IMG/VR virus record: IMGVR_UViG_3300030389_003544
Coordinates: 1 to 33,938 of that record
Reading direction: 5' to 3' (one strand)
DNA: 33,938 nucleotides
Origin: a virus
Of the stretch, positions 6,710-12,500 are shown piece after piece. The notes under the pieces were generated by a model that saw nothing but the letters and a program-made list of their open reading frames with translations, was not told where the DNA came from and searched no databases. The translations under genes were made by a program, and so were the position numbers. How positions within the stretch are numbered: the first letter of the stretch is position 1; each line of letters opens with the position of its first letter.

Positions 6710-6973
6710 ATGAGAAAAGAAATATACCACGCTACAGTTCATTACAGGTGGAGAACAGTAAGGTTTGTTAAAGGGGTGGAGAAGCCCGCTAAGAAATGGA
6801 AGGAAGCCACTCATAGAACTTGTATTAGGGAGCTTGATCCTGATAAATTACAAAATATTAAGTACTTTGTAAGGGGATTAGAGATAAAACATAAGTCAAC
6901 TAACGACATACAAATAAAAATAGATAAGGTAACTGACTATGAGTTTATATGTATGTCTCACGATGTATATTAA
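6710..6973 (+). CDS. Hypothetical basic protein (87 aa)
   Basis: Starts at ATG 6710 five nt after the microprotein. It is strongly basic at the N-terminus (HYRWRTVRFVKGVEKPAKKW, residues 11-30), which suggests nucleic-acid contact, and becomes mixed-charge with beta-like segments later (IQIKIDKVTDYEFICM). There is no membrane segment and no recognised domain. It ends the run of genes linked to the helicase; an AT-rich 58-nt gap with promoter-like features follows. Function unknown. Confidence 0.7.
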   Translation: MRKEIYHATVHYRWRTVRFVKGVEKPAKKWKEATHRTCIRELDPDKLQNIKYFVRGLEIKHKSTNDIQIKIDKVTDYEFICMSHDVY

Positions 6974-6974
6974 A

Positions 6975-7031
6975 GTTATAAATATAAATTTATTAACTTT
7001 ACAATAAAATTGTTAATTAAATTTTAAAATT
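6975..7031 (+). promoter_or_regulatory. AT-rich intergenic region with promoter-like site and near-palindrome
   Basis: The gap contains a near-palindrome, GTTATAAAT then ATTTATTAAC (about 6975-6997), and TTAAC ... GTTAA arms around a -7-like TAAAATTG (7005-7012). The -7 box matches TAnnTTTG at five of six fixed positions, but no TTTG lies at the proper -33 spacing. The leader then runs AATTAAATTTTAAAATT to ATG 7032. A middle promoter here is plausible but weaker than those at 28-59 and 2896-2917. Confidence 0.4.
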
Positions 7032-7220
7032 ATGAAAGATTTAGATGCAATTCAATGGGGTTGGGAAAAGCAATCTCCAATGGGTATGAGAAGCGAAGAT
7101 CATATAGCTTTTCTACTTAAAAGATACAACGAGGGTAAGCCAATAGAAAGCCATGTATCTACTATGGCTGAATTAAACAGAGCATTGTTAAAGGAAGAAT
7201 CAGAAAATTTGAATAGTTAA
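7032..7220 (+). CDS. Hypothetical small protein (62 aa)
   Basis: A short soluble protein beginning MKDLDAIQWGWEKQSPMGM, with a probable helical middle (EDHIAFLLKRYNEGKP) and an acidic C-terminus. It starts at ATG 7032 after an A/T-only leader following the promoter-like region. The next gene is 29 nt downstream. No motif is recognised. Being first after a possible promoter and having a strong A-rich start, it may be well expressed. Confidence 0.65.
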   Translation: MKDLDAIQWGWEKQSPMGMRSEDHIAFLLKRYNEGKPIESHVSTMAELNRALLKEESENLNS

Positions 7221-7249
7221 ATTAAGTTAAACAATTAAATTAAATTAAA

Positions 7250-7516
7250 ATGGTCGTAATAGCGATAGCAGTCGTCTGCGTTATATTTATTTTTATATCG
7301 TGGGACATGGTAAAGTATTCTAAAAAAATTAAAGAAAGTGAAAGACATAATAACAGAGTTCTTGAAGATCTCAAGAAAGAAAAATGTAAGGTTAAGCGTG
7401 GTCCAAAGGTTTCTGAAGATCAAATATCGAATAAACGTAAGTATAAGAGTATTAAAAAGAAGGCTATCGAATCTAAAGTAAAGAAAAATGCAGGAAGAAA
7501 TAAGAAAAAAGTGTAA
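7250..7516 (+). CDS. Membrane-anchored highly basic protein (88 aa)
   Basis: Residues 1-18 (MVVIAIAVVCVIFIFISW) form one N-terminal membrane segment. The remaining 70 residues are hydrophilic and strongly basic, with many Lys and Arg (for example KRGPKVSEDQISNKRKYKSI). The lack of charge before the segment and the basic residues after it suggest an N-out/C-in anchor holding a cationic tail in the cytoplasm, where it could touch DNA or RNA. It follows the leader AATTAAATTAAATTAAA and overlaps the next gene by 29 nt. No family is recognised; membrane attachment of phage DNA is only a hypothesis. Confidence 0.65.
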   Translation: MVVIAIAVVCVIFIFISWDMVKYSKKIKESERHNNRVLEDLKKEKCKVKRGPKVSEDQISNKRKYKSIKKKAIESKVKKNAGRNKKKV

Positions 7517-7847
7517 TGAGATCAGGGATCTTCTCATAGAGAAAAACAAATCTTATGGCAACTCAGTATTCGACAAAGGAGTTTTGTTTAATGTTGATCC
7601 TATGTACGCTATCCAAGCTCGTATAAACGACAAGCTTAATAGAATTAAGAGTAAGGAAACTTACATGAGTGAGAACGATCTAATGGATCTCACAGGTTAT
7701 CTTATACTTCTTCAGGTTTACATGGATGAGGTTGATAGAAGAATGAATGAGACTATTAAGTCTGCAGAAAAGTACGAAGAAAACGAAACTCCATTCAATT
7801 ATGATTGGGTAGGCAATGAAGAGAATGAGACTGGAACCCCGATTTGA
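7488..7847 (+). CDS. DUF1599/Nmad1-like protein (119 aa)
   Basis: A mostly helical protein with LLIEKNKSYGNSVFDKGVLF (about residues 15-34), then IQARINDKLNRI (about 42-53) and ENDLMDLTGYLILL (about 62-75). These match the DUF1599 family, described as a nucleotide-modification-associated domain in phages. The charged residues in KNKSYG and in ARINDKLNRI...D.DL..Y are the likely nucleotide or metal-contact positions. It could act on modified nucleotides or as a small pyrophosphohydrolase-like protein; the activity is not established here. It overlaps both neighbours and precedes a nuclease gene. Confidence 0.75.
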   Translation: MQEEIRKKCNEIRDLLIEKNKSYGNSVFDKGVLFNVDPMYAIQARINDKLNRIKSKETYMSENDLMDLTGYLILLQVYMDEVDRRMNETIKSAEKYEENETPFNYDWVGNEENETGTPI

Positions 7848-8268
7848 AAGTCAAGAAGATAGGGAGAGGGAAGCTGAGACTCTTCGTATACTTCTAGAGG
7901 GTAAAGACTTAACCTTTGAGCAACTAGATAGATATGCTCCAGTAGATGCTGAGATTATAGACAATAAAACTATGAAGGTTGTGTCTCTTTGTGAGGTTAA
8001 AACTATGAGCCTTAACATGAAGGACATTGAAAGGGTCAGAACTTCAGTTAGAAAGGTACAGCATTGTCAAAAGGAAGCACTTCAAAAGCAACTACCTTTA
8101 TGTATAGCTTGGAGATTTCTTGACGGTATTGGCTATATTTGGATGCACGAAATAACAAAAGCCACAGTTGAGTGGGGTGGCATGAAAAACCCACGACCAG
8201 GATCTATATGGGATAGAGAATTATTATTCTATATAGACTTAGATTTACTAACTATAATTAAATTTTAG
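7816..8268 (+). CDS. Putative PD-(D/E)XK-like nuclease (150 aa)
   Basis: Carries a plausible PD-(D/E)XK core: VDAEIID (about residues 42-48) with a catalytic Asp, then SLCEVKT (about 56-62) giving E-x-K, followed by a helix with HCQKEALQKQLPLCIAWRF (about 82-100) that resembles the strand after the core in Holliday-junction resolvase-like and VRR-type nucleases. It probably cleaves branched or ended DNA during replication or packaging. ATG 7816 overlaps the DUF1599 gene by 32 nt; ATG 7825 is an equally good start. The superfamily is likely, the exact family is not. Confidence 0.6.
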   Translation: MKRMRLEPRFESQEDREREAETLRILLEGKDLTFEQLDRYAPVDAEIIDNKTMKVVSLCEVKTMSLNMKDIERVRTSVRKVQHCQKEALQKQLPLCIAWRFLDGIGYIWMHEITKATVEWGGMKNPRPGSIWDRELLFYIDLDLLTIIKF

Positions 8269-8270
8269 AC

Positions 8271-8462
8271 ATGAACAAGCAACAGAAAGACAGAGAACAG
8301 CAGGTTAGACTATTAAAATTTGACTGTGAAATGAGAGCTAGAGTATTAGAAATAGCCTCAGGACTACCAACAAGTAAGAACGCTAAATCTCTTTTAGAGA
8401 ATGCAGATAAACTTGCTAAATACGTTTTTGGTATACCAACTCCTCCAAAAGAAAAGAAATAA
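8271..8462 (+). CDS. Hypothetical helical protein (63 aa)
   Basis: Begins 2 nt after the nuclease stop. A charged, helix-rich sequence (QQKDREQQVRLLKFDCEMRA, residues 4-23; then RVLEIASGLPTSKNAKSLLE) with a short KYVFGIPTPPKEKK tail. It has the look of a small helical adaptor or part of a helical bundle. No domain is recognised. It is clearly in the same operon as the nucleases on either side. Confidence 0.65.
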   Translation: MNKQQKDREQQVRLLKFDCEMRARVLEIASGLPTSKNAKSLLENADKLAKYVFGIPTPPKEKK

Positions 8463-8466
8463 TTCG

Positions 8467-8474
8467 TATCTTGC
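8467..8474 (+). promoter_or_regulatory. Possible -7-like motif TATCTTGC
   Basis: TATCTTGC sits just after the stop of the 63-aa gene and 19 nt before the next ATG. It resembles the flavobacterial TATCTTTGC -7 sequence with one T missing. A similar TATCTTAG occurs at 8741-8748 between the next two genes. No -33 TTTG at proper spacing is seen at either, so these are only candidate sites. Confidence 0.25.
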
Positions 8475-8492
8475 AGGCTACAATAATATAGC

Positions 8493-8732
8493 ATGGCAAG
8501 TAAAAGCACTAAACATTATAAAAAGAATAAGGAGTCGTATAAAAAGAAAAAAAAGTACGACTCCGAATATTCTTCCTCTGAAGAGAGAAAGAAGTATCGT
8601 GTTAAACTAAACCTTTTTAACAGAAAGAATGGTAAGAAAGGTGATAAAAAAGATGCTTCGCATACTAAATCTGGTAAGCTTGTTCTAGAGAGTCAATATA
8701 AAAATAGAGCTAGGAATAGAGGTAAGAAGTAA
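8493..8732 (+). CDS. Very basic Lys-rich small protein (79 aa)
   Basis: About half the residues are Lys, Arg, Ser or Asn. The N-terminus (STKHYKKNKESYKKKKKYD, residues 5-23) is nearly polylysine-like. The C-terminal half carries KDASHTKSGKLVLES and ends NRARNRGKK. I associate this D.SHT..G....ES...NR.R pattern with a small conserved phage protein of unknown role. The charge indicates nucleic-acid binding, perhaps DNA compaction or packaging help. It lies between two nuclease-type genes in the same operon. Confidence 0.7.
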   Translation: MASKSTKHYKKNKESYKKKKKYDSEYSSSEERKKYRVKLNLFNRKNGKKGDKKDASHTKSGKLVLESQYKNRARNRGKK

Positions 8733-8740
8733 TTATTTCA

Positions 8741-8748
8741 TATCTTAG
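8741..8748 (+). promoter_or_regulatory. Possible -7-like motif TATCTTAG
   Basis: TATCTTAG lies 8 nt after the stop of the basic protein gene and 4 nt before ATG 8753. It echoes TATCTTGC at 8467-8474. Its closeness to the start codon would give a nearly leaderless transcript if it were a promoter. With no -33 box visible it may equally be part of a short conserved leader. Confidence 0.2.
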
Positions 8749-8752
8749 CTTA

Positions 8753-9217
8753 ATGCGATTCAAGAGAAGAAAGGGAAAGCAGATAACTAAAGCTAAGAAA
8801 CACACCGCAGATGGAATCACATTTGCCTCAGGACTAGAGCTTTACTGCTACAGAGCCCTTAAAAAAGCAAAGATCCCAAATCAATATGAAGGAAAAACTT
8901 TTGAGCTTGTAGAAAAATTCAAGTTTGAAGGACTCCTTATGGATAAAGGTAAAACAAAAGGTAAAACTACCTTTAAAAAGAAGCCTGGTAATATAAGGAA
9001 TATATCTTACACACCAGACTTCATCAATCTAGATAAAGGTTTTATTATAGAAACAAAAGGAATAAGAACCCCTGAGTTTAAGATGCGATTCAAGCTGTTT
9101 TTAAAGTATCTTCATGATACCGATCAAAAATTAGACGTATATGTCCCATCAAATCAAAAGGAGGTCGATATTGCAGTCGATACCATCTTAGGTCGGGGTT
9201 CTAAAAAACGAGAGTAA
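8753..9217 (+). CDS. PD-(D/E)XK endonuclease, DUF1064-like (154 aa)
   Basis: Matches the DUF1064 phage endonuclease pattern: a basic N-terminus, GITFASGLELYCYRALKKAK (about residues 20-39) with the conserved Glu at 28, FELVEKFKF, then SYTPDFINLDKGFIIETKG (about 85-103) with the catalytic Asp of TPDF and the Glu and Lys of ETK. After these come EFKMRFKLFLKYL and a short C-terminal domain. Key residues are intact. Such proteins act as structure-specific endonucleases, similar in role to T7 endonuclease I, resolving branched DNA before packaging. It is the last + strand gene before the convergence zone. Confidence 0.85.
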   Translation: MRFKRRKGKQITKAKKHTADGITFASGLELYCYRALKKAKIPNQYEGKTFELVEKFKFEGLLMDKGKTKGKTTFKKKPGNIRNISYTPDFINLDKGFIIETKGIRTPEFKMRFKLFLKYLHDTDQKLDVYVPSNQKEVDIAVDTILGRGSKKRE

Positions 9218-9238
9218 GTTGCGAAGTGCTTGCGAGGA

Positions 9239-9370
9239 CTAATCCCAAATAACATAGAAGCATATAACTCCAGCAAATAGCTGGAGTTCGTTGTATGGCA
9301 TAGATTCTGTTGGAGGGAATAGTCTAAATCCAAACACTACCCCATTGATTAATTGTATACCTATTTCCAT
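9239..9370 (-). CDS. Small hydrophobic-tailed protein (43 aa)
   Basis: On the minus strand, ATG at 9370-9368 opens a 43-codon frame ending TAG at 9241-9239. The peptide begins MEIGIQLINGVVFGFRLFPP, continues TESMPYNELQLFAGV, and ends ICFYVIWD. The G....G.R...P.E...Y.E...F.G.I.FY pattern reminds me of tiny proteins in other Bacteroidota phages, from memory only. The C-terminal third is hydrophobic. It lies 14 nt past the T-tract of the late-operon terminator, so it needs its own promoter (TATATTAG at about 9380-9373 is a candidate) or readthrough. No other gene covers this stretch. Confidence 0.55.
   Translation of the reverse strand: MEIGIQLINGVVFGFRLFPPTESMPYNELQLFAGVICFYVIWD
9266..9288. 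repeat. Perfect 9-bp hairpin in the convergence zone
   Basis: AACTCCAGC (9266-9274), loop AAATA, GCTGGAGTT (9280-9288). The stem is perfect but neither side carries a T tract, so it is not a canonical terminator. It lies inside the 43-aa minus-strand frame (encoding NELQLFAGV) and 49 nt after the last + strand gene. It may stabilise the 3' end of the early transcript. Confidence 0.6.
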
Positions 9371-9384
9371 AAGGCTAATATAGT

Positions 9385-9413
9385 AAAAAAAAAGGAGGGA
9401 ACTACCCCTCCTT
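9385..9413 (-). terminator. Rho-independent terminator of the late operon
   Basis: AAGGAGGG (9392-9399) pairs with CCCTCCTT (9406-9413) around a 6-nt loop. Read on the minus strand the hairpin is followed by a run of T residues, the complement of A at 9385-9393. It lies 122 nt beyond the stop of the 2461-residue gene and would end the long leftward late transcript. On the + strand the T tract is absent. Confidence 0.85.
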
Positions 9414-9415
9414 CT

Positions 9416-9482
9416 TAAACAACCAAAAAACTAATCTATGAATGCGAACAAAAAAGCAAACTGTTCCAGAATGGAACGTTAG
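9416..9482 (+). other. Orphan leader and 14-codon frame, possible gene remnant
   Basis: TTAAACAACCAAAAAA (9416-9430) repeats exactly the sequence after the 4762-4787 terminator, and an ATGAA follows at 9438, as ATGAAG does at 4806. Here the frame stops after 14 codons (TAG 9480-9482). This suggests the remains of a + strand gene start, or a copied leader. It contains the inverted repeat at 9463-9477. Confidence 0.35.
9463..9477. repeat. Inverted repeat GTTCCA-GAA-TGGAAC
   Basis: A perfect 6-bp inverted repeat with a 3-nt centre, 58 nt after the stop of the 2461-residue gene on the minus strand. The size and symmetry suit a protein-binding site or a small hairpin. The rest of 9483-9534 is almost pure A/T with no further feature that I can support. 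Confidence 0.4.
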
Positions 9483-9534
9483 AAAAGTATTACAAATTTA
9501 ATAATTAATTATTTAATTATATGGTGTTTGTAAA

Positions 9535-12500
9535 TTATTTATCGTCAATACTTATTGCATCCTCTAAATACCTGTCGAGATACCTATTATAAGCTTCATC
9601 TATAACTGTTTTAGATACTCTAGAGCTAGAAAGGATAGCTTTAACATTTTCTCCGTTAATACTATTTAATCTTGCTGCAGCTATAAGGTCAGCTAACTTA
9701 TTTAAATCCTCATTAAAACTAGAATTTTTTCTTGCCTCTTCTCTTAGAGCAAAAGGATCTTGCAAAACTTCTTTACCTACTCTACTTATCATATTTTTAT
9801 GTAGTAAGTTAGATTTTATTGCTAAACCTTTGTTAACATTAACTCTATTAATTCTTATACCAAATATAGCAAGCATTTCATATCCTGGAACTAATTCAGA
9901 GTCTTCATCGTATACAGATTCAAAACCTCTTTGAACTGTTCTACCAACACCAGGTTGAACTTTATCTCCAACATATATAATCATCTTTCCAATTGCCTTA
10001 AGTCCAGTATCTGTTTCATCAAATACTTTTCCACCTTTATTTGTTAGAGCCTCTCTTACAGCAATAGCAGTCATTTCTTCTCCTAAGAATGGAGCATATA
10101 TTTTTTCAAGAATATTTAAAGCACTATCTTGACCAAGCTGTGTGTCTATATCTGTAAATGCCAACCTCATAATATCTTTCATGTAACCAACACCAGATAT
10201 ACTAGAGAAGTTTATGTAGTCAAAGTATCTATCTCTTTCAGTCTGATCTTCAGATTGTTTAGATTCTAAAAACCCTCTGAACATGTAAGATATATTTCCT
10301 GGTGCGTCCCACTCAGGAAGTAAAAGACGCATCTTTCTTCTCTCCACATCATCATCATCTTCTCCACCAAAACCTAAGAACTCACCTAAGAATTGAGCTG
10401 TATATAACTGAAGACCCTCCATTAGAGTCATTGTAGCAATAGTTCCCGCTATTCTTGTAGCACCAATTCTTCTTATCTTTGGGTTACTACTACCCATCTC
10501 TTCAAATCCTAACATAACAGTGTTCTTAGCGTTACGAACAGATTCAGCCTGGAAAGCAACGAATGATCCTACTAAAGGAGAACGACCAAGGAATCTTATT
10601 ATACGAGGTATCTCGTTGTAATTAGGATAAAGGTTTCTAATATTCTTAGCGGCCATTTCCTCAGCTACCGTAACATCTAAACCAGCCTTTATATATCTAC
10701 CTCTTTCAGATAAGTATCCAAATATCTTCCACACATCATCTTCAGCTTGATAAGCCCTCATTAGTTTTTCATCAAATGAAGATATTCCTTCTTTAACAGT
10801 ACCAGATACTTTAGCTACTCTTTTTTGTATCTTGCCATTTTTTTCGTTAATATATTCAGTCAAATCAAAATTAGTATTTCTAAGATCCTCTGATATGTTT
10901 TGAATTTCAGCCAAAGAAGCAGAAGAATTTACTACACCTAATCTTATAAGCTTATCATACAATTCTTTAAATTCTTCACTCTTCGTGCTTTTAAAAGCTT
11001 CTATAGATAGCTTACCATCTTGATAAATTTGCTTTAGATCAGGAGTTAAGTGGCCATTCATCATAGCAAACGAGCTATTACCTATAATGTTTTTAGCATG
11101 TGTACCAGGATTCCATACAGTCTTCATTTTTTTATTAAACAAAACAAGTTGCATGTACTTATCGTATACCTGTTGAAAACCATTTTTCTCAAAAGTTCTA
11201 TTAACTTGATTCATTACAACGTACATCTCATCGTCAACCCACTTACCATCTAAGTCTCCCCATTTAGAACCCTCCAACTTATTTCTAGTGGAAGGTGTTC
11301 TTTCGTTTGATATGAACTTTCCTTGACCTATATTATTAAGTTCTCTATACATTCTCTCAGCAGAGATTGTTTTAGCAACTTTAGATATGGTATTACTATA
11401 GTTTATCAAAGGACTGTCTATCTCACCCCACAACTCTCTTATCTCTTTAGGGATAACTTTCTTTTGCATAAATATAGAGTTAACCCTTGTTAGTCCTTCT
11501 AAGCTAGAAGATCCACCTGAAAACTTTAAGAAATCTTTTTCTTTAACTAACTCATCATAAGCTTCACCTGCTTTATTTAAAATAGCATCTTCAGACATAA
11601 GTGTTATCAGGTTGCCATCTTTATCTATCTTACCATCCTCAACATCTCTTATGTTTTGATTCTTAACCTCTCTGTATAGAAAGTCTTTAGCGTTTTGTAT
11701 TATATCATTATCTGTTTGCTCCCAATTTTTAGTCTCAAACTGTCTGTAAGATCTTGTAACATATAATCCCATATTAGAGTCAATGGTAAACATAGTCTGT
11801 CCCGCTACTAGACCCTCTCTAATAAGTGTTCTACTTAACTCATCTATATGAGTTCTCATCTCTAGAAGAGCTGTTCTAAGCTCAGACTTCTCCATAGCTT
11901 TTATATCTTCAACATTATGTAGAAGATCATTAACTTGCTCAGGAGTTATGTTAGAATCTTTTATTGTGTTTTTCAATAACCTAAGGTTGTCATCAACTCT
12001 AAGAAGTTCAGCTTGAAGATCACCTCTATTTCTAACCATAATCTCTTTTATCTCCTCGTTAGAGTGAGAGCCAAATGGTTTAGCCAATAGTTTAGACAAC
12101 CTTATGTCGTAACCTTCAAATTGTTTTCTAGGTTTATCTAAACCAGTTTTAGCTACTTGCTTAGTAACATATTTACCTGCCTTATAATCAGCATCTACAA
12201 CTGACTGAGCAATATCAAAAGCTATAGTTGTTAATCCTGAAGTGTAAACTACATTTTCTGTCTCCTCTTGAGTAGCCTGCATTCTAATATCACTTATAAC
12301 TTCAGACTTTACGCCTACAGGATTTACAATATTATCAGGAAGTATGCCCATCTTTTGATCAGCAAAAGGTCTCTCAGACAAAGGAACATAATCCTTGTCA
12401 CCCTTTTTAGGTATAGTCCCATCTTCTCTTCTAATATTCTTATTATAATTTACCCAAGAGTTTTGACCTCTAGTCTCAGTAGTCATTGCTTTTCTAGCTT

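Noticed and set aside
8401-8610. 69-codon + strand frame overlapping two small genes
   Set aside because: It overlaps the 63-aa and 79-aa genes in another frame; those two have better starts, spacing and composition.
9266-9288. Hairpin as terminator of the + strand operon
   Set aside because: The 9-bp stem is perfect but no T tract follows on either strand, and it lies inside a plausible minus-strand gene.
9218-9534. tRNA or other structured RNA in the convergence zone
   Set aside because: No cloverleaf, TTCRA arm or known riboswitch core was seen; only short simple hairpins are present.
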